From Rhizoclosmatium globosum (taxonomy: Eukaryota; Chytridiomycota; Chytridiomycetes; Chytridiales; Chytriomycetaceae): a stretch of 64,000 bases of DNA. The stretch spans positions 407,404 to 471,403 of the forward strand of contig MCGO01000030.1 in assembly GCA_002104985.1 (NCBI GenBank). The letters run 5' to 3'. Under the pieces are notes generated by a model that worked only from the letters and a program-made list of their open reading frames with translations, was not told the origin of the DNA and ran no database searches. Positions 34,871-46,510 of the stretch are shown here, in pieces; within the stretch, counting starts at the first letter, position 1; each line of letters opens with the position of its first letter. The translations under genes were made by a program, and so were the position numbers.

Positions 34871-35248
34871 ACGTGCGAAATTGATTTGGGGAATGGGATG
34901 TTTATGGAACTTGGATATGTTTCTTTGGAATTGGTTTTATGCTTTCATTTTCTGAGAACTTTTTCGTTGCCGTGGAATAAAGAGTGCGGTTTTTCATGTT
35001 ATAATATGTGGAATTGATTGTTTAATCGCTCTCTTAATTGATTATTTTTTTTAAGGTTTTATTAACACCAATGTAATTGTGGCTGCTGGTGCAATGTATC
35101 CGTTTATATACGTTCATAAACTGTTGCAATCCATATTGCATATTCCAAATATGTTTTCAACTTGATCAAATGTTGCGTTTGGAGGCTTGTTAGTTGCAAA
35201 CCGAAAAAAGTAGACACAGACGCACCTTCCAAAACGTCTCCCTGCAAT
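34871..35248. other. intergenic, 3' end of cytochrome c1 gene and LRR promoter
   Basis: AT-rich; AATAAA at 34976 probably ends the cytochrome c1 transcript. Nothing else is recognised. Confidence 0.5.
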
Positions 35249-38200
35249 ATGAAAAAACCGCATCTGTTCCTACTCTTTGCAAGCGCTACTGCGATTGTAA
35301 TCCCCGGCAATCTAAAGAACAACAGTGTTCTCTTTGATGGCCTTCACCCACGCGACTCAGTTCCTGTGTCTGAGTGCGAGATCCTTCACACCGCTTGGCC
35401 AGATGTGTTCCCTGACGATGACGATACCTCATGTTTGTCTGCGCCAGGGATTACGGCGGAGAACTCTCTCATTACCAAGATGTAAGATCACATTCAATGA
35501 ATGCATGTGTAATCTTCTTTTTAATCATAGTTATATACACAGATCTTTGCCATCTTTGGTAGGCATTCAAGGCCCTATCCCTGATCTTGGCTCGTTCCAG
35601 GCTCTTACTTACTTGTGAGGAGAGACTTGATTATGGTTTGACTTTGTGTTTACTTGTTATACAGGGATCTGAGCAAAACGGGAGTCACTGGACCGTTTCC
35701 AACACTGCCGCCAACGATTCAATACATGTATGCTGTTGTTTGTTTGTTTTTTTGACTGAATTGTTTGAAATGTACTAAACATAAATTAACAGTTCCTTGA
35801 AGAAAGCAGCGAACTTTGATGGCTCCATTCCTGATTTAAGCTCGTTCCAAGATCTGACTTACCTGTAAGTGTGTAGTGTTGCATGAAGTGGATTCTAACT
35901 TGAGTTCATCGGTTTCAGCAACCTTCAAGACACTGCACTCAGTGGCAAGTTCCCAAGTCTTCCCCTAAATCTCCAATATCTGTGAGCCATCTTATTACTT
36001 TCTTATTGGAATCCAATTCGAGTTTGAAAAAAATCATTTAGGTCTTTACTGGAAGTCTTCGGCATTGAAGATGAGCTCCCGGATTTCACTCCATTCGAAT
36101 CACTTGTTTATCTGTGAGAATTTTTGTTTGCTGCATACTTTCTTCTGAGTCGTTAAATTTAGGGAACTCAGCGATACTCAACTATATGGTCCGTTTCCAA
36201 ACTTGCCCCCACAGCTCAAATATCTGTTAGTTTACACCCTTGCTTCTGATATTGATGATTCTAATGTATGCGGTAAAAAAGAGGCCTTTCAGACTTAAGC
36301 CTGACGGGAAGTGTGCCAAAATTTCCTCCGGCGCTTATTGAGCTACACTTGTACGGAAACTCCGAACTGACCGGACCCATTCCGGCTTTTCCTGAACAAA
36401 TTTCTCATATGTAAGTGAATGATGTATAACCGTACTTTCTTGAACCCTTTGCATCCAGCGAAATCGCGAGAAACAAAATGACTGGTGAACTTCCTGAACT
36501 CAAGACTACTATAACTTCCTTGTACGTTAAAAACAGGTTCTTATTTTTGTAGTTGCTTCTGACTCTATTTGAAGGAACATTCATGGTAATCATCTTTCAG
36601 GAGAGGTCCCAAAAGAGCTTCCACCCAACTTGACTAAATTGTAAGTTTCCCACGTGCCCATTCAATGATGTAATTTGAACAATTTTTTACAAGGTGGTTA
36701 TACGAGAACATGTTCTCTGGGCATCTTCCGAATATTCCACAAAGCATCGTATCCTTGTACGTTCGAGTAGTGCTGCAACGATTGAATTCTAAATTACGTC
36801 GTTGACGTTTTTTTCAAAGGAAGTTGCACCGTAACTTATTCAATGGGAAAGTTCCCGATGACTGGAAAGACGAAAACCTGTTTCTAATCGATCTAAACTG
36901 TTTCGAAAACTCTCTCGCACGAGGATTGAAACTAAATCCACTCTGCCCTAATTCAACCACTTCTGTTACAATAAGTGCGCCACTTTCGACTAGTGCTTCA
37001 AGTGAATGGACATCGACCGCCACGTATGTTGATCCATTGACTTTACAACCTTTTGACAGTATTTTTATTACTCTTTAGACTCTCTTTGACTAGTGAAACT
37101 ACAATGTCTACTCTGCTGACTTCTTCAATAATTGATGAATCAAGTGCTTCAACTGGTTCTTTGACATTCTCGACAGTGTCATCAACTCCAACATTGTTTA
37201 TCTCAAGCGAAACATCTCGTGTCCCCTCAGCCTCGCCCTCGTGAGTTCAATTTTTTCTAAACATCTTCCACAGATAGATTGACAATCAAAAGGATTCCAC
37301 TCGCCGACACTATTACCTCAACTTCTCCATCAACTGTAACCACAATGAAAGTTACTTCAACCCTTATCTCATCAACTCTTTCAACTGTCGAGGCCATAAA
37401 TTCTTCCTACACGATTCAATCAACCTCCACGATTTCGACTGGTACGAATACTCAAAGTACTTCGAAACCAACTATTACTGCTGAAGCGTCCTGCCCGTAC
37501 ATGAAGCCATCTGATCAGCTCCTTGGTATCGCAAAAAGCTCATCTTTAAGCTCTGTTGGGTCAACGGTCAACTACAACAGTGAAGCCGCTTCTACCATTG
37601 GGACCCTTATTAAGTTAGTTCCTGAAACGTTGATGCAAATGGGAGCTGTTCAAAATGCTCAGATCTTTCAAGTCTTTACCGTCATACCAGGTAAAGCAGT
37701 TACTTTCCCAGGAGCTCAGTTTTCGGATGGAGTAAGCAATTATGTCGTTGTTATGATTAAATCGGATCAGTATAAGGTATCTTCATCTTTCTTGAATGTG
37801 TGAAAATTTATGTGCCCTTCTTGTAGTTTAAGAGTCTTGCAAGTGTGGCATCATTTGATTCAACTGTTTGCTCCGTTGTCTATGACACGACAACTCTCCC
37901 TGACGGAAGCGGGTATCATTCAGCTACAAGTTTGATGGCACTATCAAAAGTGAATGGTTTGCTTTCCAACTGTCTCCCGATTCGACGCGATTGATTATCT
38001 CCATCAATACGGATCACACAGTTCTTGCATCGATTGAATATAACGTGATTCCAATTAAGACGCGAGATGATGGAAAGTATGGTTTTGTGGTTGTAAATGG
38101 TGTCGGGTCGTTGGTTTCTGGTGGTTCAGTTGTTATGGCAACATCTACCTGGTCGACGACATTGCAGAGCACGTCTTCTCTGTCATTGCCGTTGGAACGA

Positions 38201-38512
38201 ACCTCCATTTACGATACAGAGAAGTCTGTGACTACCTCAAGTAAAGCCACTATTACAGAGACTAAGAATACTACTGCTACTGTTGCTGTTCCGACCGCTT
38301 CCACAATCAAAATTGCCACTTCCTCAATCAAAACTGCTGTTGTATCGGTACCAACGACTACCACTTCCACAATCAAATCTGATGTCGTATCGGTACCAAC
38401 AACTACCACTTCCACCAGAATAGTTCCAAATGTAATGGCAAGCGGAACCGTATCGTTTGGTCCTGCATTGGGTCTTGTGTTGTCAGTGTACCTCTCGTTC
38501 TTTCTTTTGTGA
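35249..38512 (+). CDS. cell-surface leucine-rich-repeat protein, one repeat per exon, GPI-type tail
   Basis: ATG 35249 starts a secretory signal (KKPHLFLLFASATAIVIPG). Exons 35543-35614, 35665-35727, 35793-35864, 35919-35981, 36042-36113, 36163-36225, 36282-36410, 36459-36521, 36575-36640 and 36694-36756 each hold one LRR (two in the 129-nt exon). The repeats alternate 72 and 63 nt, and all introns are phase 2. The pattern is L-x-L-S-x-x-x-L-x-G-x-x-P, the plant-type/extracellular LRR. A cap exon (36820-37023) and a Ser/Thr-rich stalk follow. Then comes a globular part and a hydrophobic C-terminus without cytosolic tail (GPALGLVLSVYLSFFLL), which fits a GPI signal. Likely an adhesion or recognition protein of the wall. 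The frame slips at GGG 37911-37913; one extra G restores it. Confidence 0.78.
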
Positions 38513-38601
38513 TAACTCAGCCTGATTTATTCCATTTTTATAAACACCTTTCTTGGTTTTCTCTTCCTGCATTTCTCTGCTTTCTTTCAAAAAATCGATC
38601 A

Positions 38602-39429
38602 ATGGCAGCAGCAGGATTCAAGCAGATCCTCTCACACCGAGGCGCCAAGTGGATCTTCATTGGATGGACTGGATTCATAGCCGAGAACCTTATTCTCTCA
38701 GAAAACCGAGAATCGCTCGTGGCATCGTTCGGCGAAGACTCTTACCGGAAAGTGTATGGAACGCTGTCAACTGTGGCCTGTGGATCAATTGCGTACGGAT
38801 ACCTGGCACACGGTCATTTGAAGGGACCAGTTGTGAAGAGTGCGATGGGATCAGTGGCAGGACGGGCTTTAGTCGTTGGTGTTCAGGTGTTGGGACTTGT
38901 TGGATTGAGTCAGAGTCTTCCTAAGTTTCAAGTTCCTGTTTGGATTGCCCCTTCATCAACTTCAACTGTATCTAATTCTCCTGCATCTACTGTTGCAACT
39001 GCTTCTTCTGCTCCATCACTCAAACTGTTTTGCCCAATCGACTTTGCCCATGCGCGATCAAACAACCCAAATGAACTTGGCCTCAAAAGAGTCACGCGCC
39101 ATCCACAGCTCTTTTCACTGGCTTTTGTTGCACTTGGAACGGCTCTTGCGACTCCGTTTTTGACAACGAGGCTTCTCTGTGGATTCCCTATTGTGTTTGC
39201 GTTTATTGGTGGGGCGCATCAGGATATTCGGTTTTTGAGGAGTGGGGCTTATTCGGAGGAGTACTATGAGAGTACGAGTTTGGTGCCGTTTTGGGCTTTG
39301 GTTACGGGAAAACAGGAATGGAGTGTTTTGGCGGCTGAATTAAAAACGGTGAATGCTACGATAGGTGTATTGGGTGCGTTATGGCTGGCGAGGAGACGGG
39401 GATTCTCTGTCGCGGCTGTTACAAAGTAA
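38602..39429 (+). CDS. NnrU-like polytopic membrane protein
   Basis: A 275-residue intronless protein with several hydrophobic segments (VYGTLSTVACGSIAYGYLAHG, VVGVQVLGLVGLSQ, PQLFSLAFVALGTALATPFLT, CGFPIVFAFIGGAHQD, IGVLGALWLA). The block GLKRVTRHPQLFSLAF corresponds to the RVTRHP signature of the NnrU family. An ATSS-rich loop lies in the middle. NnrU proteins were named from nitrite/nitric-oxide reductase regions of bacteria; eukaryotic members are plastid or mitochondrial membrane proteins of unclear role. The start is the ATG at 38602, which has A at -3. It converges on the channel gene, whose stop is 126 bases away. Confidence 0.75.
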   Translation: MAAAGFKQILSHRGAKWIFIGWTGFIAENLILSENRESLVASFGEDSYRKVYGTLSTVACGSIAYGYLAHGHLKGPVVKSAMGSVAGRALVVGVQVLGLVGLSQSLPKFQVPVWIAPSSTSTVSNSPASTVATASSAPSLKLFCPIDFAHARSNNPNELGLKRVTRHPQLFSLAFVALGTALATPFLTTRLLCGFPIVFAFIGGAHQDIRFLRSGAYSEEYYESTSLVPFWALVTGKQEWSVLAAELKTVNATIGVLGALWLARRRGFSVAAVTK

Positions 39430-39555
39430 TGCTTAACTTCATTGAACAAAGTAAATATACAATCAAGAGGTCCAATCAATGGGAATTTATTGTTTTGTCT
39501 TTTCTTACAAAAAAGGTAATATCTAATCTAAATGAGGGAGGGGTATTTTAAATCT

Positions 39556-42500
39556 TCAAGCATCCGTGTCATCCGCTTGTTTGGTGAGATCGAAGATGTT
39601 GATCATCTCTGACACTTTTCCGATAATCGTGGCCTCTTCTGCTGGTTTATACAACTCGTCTTGCAAGAATCTTCGCAGTGCCTTTGACCGAGTATGGATG
39701 TATGTGTCCGCAGCAACCCTGTTGTTCAGAGTTAAGAGAGATTAGAAAAAATATTGACAGCAGACAAATGAGACACGTACTCTTTCAAGAACTTGGCAAA
39801 GAGCAAACGACGTTGCTCAATCAATTGAGCGGATTTACTAAACTGTACAGTTGCCTTTGGTGGAACATCTGGGAAAGCGCGGCCAGGGAATTCATGTGTA
39901 AGATCAGTTCTAAACGCAACAAAGTCTCGGAATCGTCTTCGCACGTCTCCAGTTTCATTGAAGTTTGGAATGTTTGTCTGTTTTGTGGTTGCGTGAGGAT
40001 GAGATATGGTGGTCAAGATAAAGTAGACAACTTACAGTCGAGACTACTTCGTATTCTACATAATGATCTTTTCCATCAATATGGTCGCGAGGATTCAAGA
40101 CATCGACTTCGAGTTTCGTGTCATCCTTTGAAGCCTTGACGTACACGATTTCTGGTTCGTCTTCCTTCACTGGTTCTGGTTCTGGCTCTGGCTCTGGTTC
40201 TGGAATCGGTTCGAACACTGGTTCTGGTTCTGGAATTGGTTCTGGTTCAGGCTCTGGTTCTGGCGCGGCTTCCGGCTGTGGCTCCGGTTCAGGTTCCGGT
40301 TCCGGTTGAGGCTCAGGTTCAGGTTCAGGTTCAGGCTCTGGTTGTGGCTCAGGTTCTGGCTCTGGCTGAGGCTCTGGCTCCGGTTCAGGATCCGGAACTG
40401 ATCGGACAACAACAATCTCTGGCTCCTCAATCACAGGCTCAAGCTCAGGCTCTGGCACAGGTTCAGGCTCCGGCTTTGGTTCATCGTCGTCATCGTTATC
40501 GTCATCATTCTCTACAACAATCACATTCGCGCCTTCCCGCTTCAACCGCTCAACCTCCACAAAATGTGCTTGGATCGCAAGCGTCTCTTGCTCTTCTGGT
40601 GGAACGAACCCGAGTTTGTCAAGTTCCTCAATTGGTAAGTTTTGAAGGCTGTGGTAATCTAATGTTGAGGCATTGGATCGAACGATACGACGTGCAATGT
40701 CACGTTTTCGAGATTGTTCGGAGGGGAGAGTTAACGCCCATCCGCGAATGCGTGGGTCATTTGGGTCTTGTGGGGGTCGTTGGCGTGGTGTATATACGTC
40801 TTTCGAGCGTGATTGGTATTCTACAGGGAGTAGGGCTCGAGGAAGTGGTTTCACGAAATCGGGGTTGAAGAGTCGGTATTTGAGTGGAATGTCGATTTCG
40901 CTTTCTTTTGGGGTGTCGTCTGGTGATTCGGGGTCCTTTTCGTCAGTGAGTGTTAGGAGGTCTGAGACGCAGTATTTTCCTTCGGGGATTTTGTATATGT
41001 GGGCGTAGAACCAGAGGGCTACTGTGATGAAAGGGAGAGGGATGAGAGCCATGTATTGACGGAATCTGGGCTGGGTCTCGTTGTCGTCAATACAGCTGTA
41101 GCGTTTCCAGCAAATATGATGAGGAGGGTGACCAGTTGGAAGAAAATTGTGGAGAATGTAAGGATGTTGAAGAGTTTTGGGAAGTAAGAACCGTTTGTCT
41201 CGTGCTCAATGTCGTACACATACTGTGATAAGTACGGGTTAAAAAAGTACAATAATGACAGCAAGACTAACGTTCAGCTGGTACTTCATCACGATGAACG
41301 TAATACCGAAAAACAGCATACAGAATGGAAGAATGACTGGTGCGACAATCGAGAATGTGAGCGAGATGGAAAAAGCCGTAATAAGAATCGAGTAAAACTG
41401 GATGAAATCCATCTTGGCAAGTCCATTCAATTCGTAATTGTCGCGAGGTGTCATTTTGAAAAACTTGTTGCGAATGAAAGCGAGAGCAAGCGCCACGAAT
41501 TGAAGCATGACTAAACCGAATCCAGCGTAGAAAGACGCTAACAGAGCAATGTAGAAGTACGAGTTCTTGTCGTATCGAGGGTGAGCTTCTCAAATAACTA
41601 GGAAGAAAGTCTAACAAACCTGTGCAAACGCATCAATCGCAGTCACCACTGTCGTAAGCAACGCATCCTTTGTAATCGAAGTCGGCAACCCAGCCGCGCT
41701 ATTCTGGTTCGCAATCACGCCCGAAATGACAGAGTACAAAAAGATTTGAATGAATGTGAACGCATACATCTTGTACAACACACTTCTGTCACTCCCCGCC
41801 CCCGACTTTACGCCTTGCAAAAACGTGATTAACTTGAACACGTATGGAAGCAAAAAGTTGAGGATCGCGACTGGGATTGGGAGGAGGATGTTATTGATTA
41901 TGCTGTTTAGCTTGTCGTTTGTAACCCAGTTGTTGTTTTGGAGGTTGCTGAGGAGTGTGAGGAGGAAGATCCAGAGTATGATGATTCCGAGGGTGAGAAT
42001 GAGAGAAAGGATTCGTCGCGATGTTACTTCGGCAGGTGGACGGCCAATATTTTGCCACCAGACATCGTTGAATTCTGGAGAGAACTTGATACGGATTCCG
42101 CCGAATCGTTTAATATAGTGAGGACGGAATTGGAGAGTTCGAACGAGACGGTGTGCTTGTTCTGGAGTTTTGAGGGAAAGGAATCCGGAACCATTTGACT
42201 TGTGTTCTGGTGTTGCCCGAATGCGTTCAACAGTTTCCTCGATTTCGTTGATTTCTTGTTGGAGAAGCTCAATTTCTTCGACTCGCTCTTCGTGGGTACG
42301 GGCTTTTGTGCGAAGCTGCTTTTTAACATCTTCTTGGAATTTTTGGATGGGGGATTGGAGCTTGTAATCGCCTGTTTCTGGGTCATGCTCGTGGTCGTGT
42401 TCTTTATCGGATCTATGGCGCTTGTCGGTTGAAACGCGGGAATGGTTGATTTTGGTTGCGGAGAGGCCTGTACGCTGAGCCTTGTATTGCTCGCGAAGCT

Positions 42501-43793
42501 CATCAATGGTGATTCCCTGTCTCGTTGCTTCCTCGTCTTCTTGCTGGAAAACACCAATCAAGAAACGCTCGAGCTCTTTTGTTTTATCCTTGTGCTCTGC
42601 CAAGTACTTTCCGAGCTTAGACACGTTTCGGTTGATGGTTGCCTCCTGAACATGTAAATTTGCATCCTTTTCGTGAATGAGTTCGACAAGCTTTTCGTTT
42701 GTATCGATATCAGAGGGGATATATGACAAAAGAAGGGTGCGATGGGCGATGGAGTCTTTAAAATCAGAAGTTGTGAAGTAGTACTTTCGGTGAACAATAT
42801 ACAGGCGGACGAGGTTGTAAAGAGCCCAGTAGATGACAAACGAGAAGATCCAAGTGATGGCAACAGGTAACCAGTACCATTTGCTCTTTGTGTCGATTTG
42901 AGTGATTGTCAAAGACGACAGGTCTGATTGAGCGAGAACAGTGACGTTCACTGCGGTGGCGTTTGAAGCAACATCTGAAAGAGAGATAAATGTTCTCGTT
43001 GGAGTGTTGGTGCAGCGGTAAACGTCACGGTAACAAAGTTGGTTCATTGGGCAGTCAAGAGCCCAAGTACAAGGTAGACCACATGTCGCATTAGCCTCAA
43101 TCCAAGAGACTCCACATCTAACTTGATCGTACATGTTTGGTGTGATTGGAGGAGGAGTGGCAGTTGGGACAGCTGTTGTGGTTGTAGTTGTAGTAGTAGT
43201 GGTGGTTGTGGTGGGTGCAGGAGATGAAGGAGTTGCATCGATTGAGTAGAAGTACAAATTGAAGAGACAGTAGGGAATGCCAAGCACTGTCAGCCAAATA
43301 AAAGTGATGAACATGTATCGATTGAATTCAAGGAACATTGTTGCATCCCTATTAAAGCGATTAGTGACAAGGCTTGCTGCCACCACAACCACTCACAGGC
43401 CCAGACTAAGCACTTTCTGTCTTTGCGGTTTAAATACTGGTTTGATCCAGGCAAAGTACGAAGTATCAATTGCCTCGGGTCTCTTCTCCTCCTCTTCTTC
43501 CTCCGCAAACTCTAATCGAGGCTGGAAGATGAATCTGTTTGGCCCCGCGGACGCAGCGCCGAAAGATCAGGATACAGACTGAATGCGTACGTTGGGTGCG
43601 AGTAGATTGTGGGGCAGGTTGTAGTTGGTTGGTGTGGTTGTAGTTGTTAGCACAGACCAATGATTCAGCCACACTTTGCATCCTCACCAAGTGCAATCCC
43701 AAGTTGAAGGCCGAATGCGACTAGAACTCCAGCGACAGATTGCGCCTTGGCCAGCGTCGTTATCGTCTGAACCTCCGCCGTGAAATTGGACAT
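39556..43793 (-). CDS. OSCA/CSC1-type mechanosensitive channel fused to a C-terminal PX domain
   Basis: Exons 43688-43793, 43397-43578, 41620-43348, 41272-41588, 40036-41222, 39781-39977 and 39556-39718. The N-terminal part matches CSC1/OSCA channels: first helix, then [15 protein letters not shown], a Thr-rich loop, and [19 protein letters not shown]. Next are [10 protein letters not shown] (RRM-like cytosolic region) and the DUF221 membrane core ending at [12 protein letters not shown]. The same open frame continues through an acidic linker and about 110 residues of Pro-Glu repeats into a PX domain ([42 protein letters not shown]). PX domains bind phosphoinositides, so the channel tail may anchor to endosomal or plasma membranes. 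Frame slips sit at CCCC 43543-43546, near 41587 and AAA 41112-41114. Confidence 0.82.
40140..40500 (-). repeat. Pro-Glu codon repeat in the channel-PX linker
   Basis: Imperfect 6-base and 12-base repeats (ggttct, ggctct, ggttca on the plus strand) encode (Pro-Glu)n on the minus strand within the channel-PX gene. The dipeptide is kept while third bases vary, so selection on the protein is likely. Confidence 0.85.
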
Positions 43794-44132
43794 TGATGAC
43801 CAGAGTGTCAAGGAGAAAAATTGCAGAAGAAAGAAAGAACCATTAAGAGTTGTGATTTTGCTATGTCCATTAAACTATAAACTACTTGGCATTCTTTTGA
43901 ACACTTTCTGGATTCCAAAAATCTAATGATATTACTCCCTATCAATCAGCACACTCAGTGTATTTTTACTATCAGTCTCAGTGCAACAATTACTATTATT
44001 TAAAAAAAAAGCTAAATGGGCGAGTCTTCAATGTGAAATGAGTTAATACTCGCTCGTAATCGCGGCAAATCCAAACCAGTGCGCTCGCCACTCATTTGGC
44101 TTGAAAATTCAGCATCAAGCATCAAACTTGAA
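43794..44132. other. divergent promoter region, no gene seen
   Basis: About 340 bases between the channel gene (leftward) and the small membrane protein (rightward). No further element is recognised. Confidence 0.4.
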
Positions 44133-44432
44133 ATGCCAACCATACACCGCCGTGTGACACCTGGCCTATCGTTCCTCGGCTCTTCTGATCCCACATACTT
44201 GATTATCAGTAAGCATCATTTCGACATAATAGTCTTCCAGATTGAACCAACACCGGTATATACAGTCATCTGTGCTGCTGTATTGGCTCTTGGATCTTGC
44301 ATAAGTTGGTACTATTGCTTCTACACAAAGCGCAAAGCCACTGTCCAAGCTGTTCCTCGTGTGTTGTTTGATCCTCTTAAGTCCACTGAGTTAGATCAGC
44401 CAGTGTACAGACTTCGCAGTGACGCTAATTAG
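44133..44432 (+). CDS. small single-pass membrane protein, unknown
   Basis: A 99-residue frame from the ATG at 44133 (an in-frame ATG at 44079 is also possible). One clear membrane segment (VYTVICAAVLALGSCISWYYCFY) is followed by a basic, then polar tail (TKRKATVQAVPRVLFDPLKS). No family is recognised. A GTAAGC...CCAG stretch (about 44210-44241) could be read as an intron, but removing it creates a stop, so the continuous frame is kept. It lies alone between two divergent and convergent membrane-protein genes. Confidence 0.45.
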   Translation: MPTIHRRVTPGLSFLGSSDPTYLIISKHHFDIIVFQIEPTPVYTVICAAVLALGSCISWYYCFYTKRKATVQAVPRVLFDPLKSTELDQPVYRLRSDAN

Positions 44433-44653
44433 GAATACGGCATTGCTCACCAGAATTCTTGTACTGTGGTAGAGGAAGGTTGCATGTATTCAACGGGTAC
44501 ATTCGACTCAGTTTCAATAAATTGGTATGCTGCAATATGTCTCACCCTGCCAGGCGTGATAACAATTACCAATATTCAACCTAACCTGTTTCTGATATTG
44601 ATGCCATTTCAGCCTCCAAGCTTTCATTTATGGGACGGTCGCATTACTTCAAT

Positions 44654-46342
44654 TTATTCCACCTTCTTCTTCCCTTTCACAACTCCGTTGGGCACTACAA
44701 CGTACATAAGAATCGCAAGTGCACCAATTGCAAAGGAACCAATACTGTAGCTGATGCTGCTACCATAGATCCAATACCACGAACAAGCTGCAAGTGGGCC
44801 CATAGATCGCCCCAGCTGTCCCGCTGATCTAAACTTTCCAAGAATCATTCCTTGTGAAGATGAGATTCCTTTAGGTGATTCATCATGTTCATTGATGACT
44901 GTTCCACTGATTGTGAGTGATGCAAGGGAGGTGAGTGTTGTAACGACCGTGCTGTTTGTGACAATAGTTTGAGTGACATGAATACGGGACTATGGGTAAG
45001 TGAATACATACCCTGATGTGAATGCCAAAAATACGGCGCCAAAGTACAACCACGATTCACCACCAGACCCGACCGCCATATTCCCAATAATGAACAATCC
45101 AACAGAACATGACGCCATTCCCTGAATCACGATCGATTTCTCTGTCACAACTTTGTGTGCAAATCGACGCACATAACCTCCTTGTACCAAGGCCGATACA
45201 ATTCCCAACACGGCCAGGTATTTTCCTTGTTGGGCGTTTGTAAAGTGGAATCGATCGTATGTCAGGAAAGTTAGGGTGAATTCCATGCCGGAAAAGAAGA
45301 AGAGAAAGAGAAAGTGGAAGAGTGATAGGAGGGAGAGCGTCTTTTCGGCTTGTTTCTCTGTCTGGGACGGTGTTGCTGTTGCTGTGGCATCAGAAGTAGT
45401 CTTTGGTGGTTTTGGGGTTGTAGTGGTTGTGGCTTCCGGAGTTGAGGTTGTGGCTTTCTTGAAGCCCAAGGTTTCAGGGAGAAACGCGGCCATGTACGCG
45501 GTTTCAATAACGATGAGGGCAAGAGCAAAAATAGCAGGCGATGAGTATGAGTTTACACCATATGGCTTCAGGAAAGGGAATCGCTCCAAGAGGTCAATGG
45601 AGGCAAAGTAAGCTCCAATTGGAGGTCCGACTGTGAAACCGAGCGAGAATGCGATTCCCACAAGAGCCTATCAGTAATATTAGAGTGATTTCAGCGAGGT
45701 TTGTGTGAGCGCACCAGTCCTTTTGACCGTGTTTCTGGGGTAGTAATGTCTGAAATCATTGCGATTGACATTTGCACGTTTCCCTCCGTCAGACCGCCAA
45801 CCACGCGCGACAATACAAAAATAAAGAATGATTTTGAGAAGATCCAGAGACACATTGAGGCAGCGTTCCCAATCTAGTTTCGAACAAGTAAGGTTAACAA
45901 ACATCCAACTATGTACTCTACACACACACATACCATACTAAGCAGCAAAATGTTCTTCCGTCCGTACTTGTCGCTAAAGATCCAATGACGGGTGACGACA
46001 CAAACTGAAGGAAGGAAAACAGGGATCCAATGAACCCTCCAAACAGAACAATATCCAGCCTGGATCCAGTTCCTCCAATCGCATCTCTGAATCTGCGCAC
46101 AAGAACCAGCATTGAAAAGTAGAAGGAGTCCTGGGCGGTCGCTGAAGTTAGGCGAAGAGGCAAAAGGGGGTTTAGCCTCAACTTACTTGGTCGGCGCCAT
46201 CTGTTTCGTGGTAGTAATTGAGGATCCGCGGAAAAAGAGGAAGAATTATGGTGAATGCGAGAATGTCAATTAAGAGCGCTGTGAAGATCACGAACAGCGA
46301 CCACTTCACAAATGCATCCCGTTTCGCTGTTTCTGTAGCCAT
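44654..46342 (-). CDS. major facilitator superfamily transporter (MFSD10/TetA-like)
   Basis: Exons 46187-46342, 45934-46130, 45715-45873, 45012-45667 and 44654-44951 total 488 residues once one base is added. Twelve-helix MFS features are clear: WSLFVIFTALLIDILAFTIILPLFP (helix 1), SDKYGRKN (the MFS loop 2-3 signature), LSRVVGGLTEGNVQMSIAMISDIT (helix 4) and FSLGFTVGPPIGAYF (helix 5). Next come a Thr/Lys-rich central loop and a C-terminal GKFRSAGQLGRSMGPL block typical of the MFSD10/tetracycline-transporter-like group. It is probably a drug or organic-anion antiporter. The intron 44952-45011 joins ...TSG to TVVTTLTSL in frame. A single missing base in the AAA run 45976-45978 explains the only frame break. 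Confidence 0.83.
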
Positions 46343-46510
46343 TTTTGGGGTTGAACAAGCAAAAAGGGCTCAAACCCCAAGTCGGGAAAGTAAGGAGCCA
46401 ATCAAGTTCCCTCTGCATTTTTTACGTAATTGAAGACGATAAGCATGTCAATCTTGGCTGTTAATAGTTCCAATTGGCCGTCCATTGTTCATGGACAATA
46501 AAACCGTAAA

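Noticed and set aside
36270..36300. Apparent frame break at the LRR exon starting near 36292
   Set aside because: Using the acceptor at 36281 instead gives LGLSDLSLTGSVP in frame, so no break exists.
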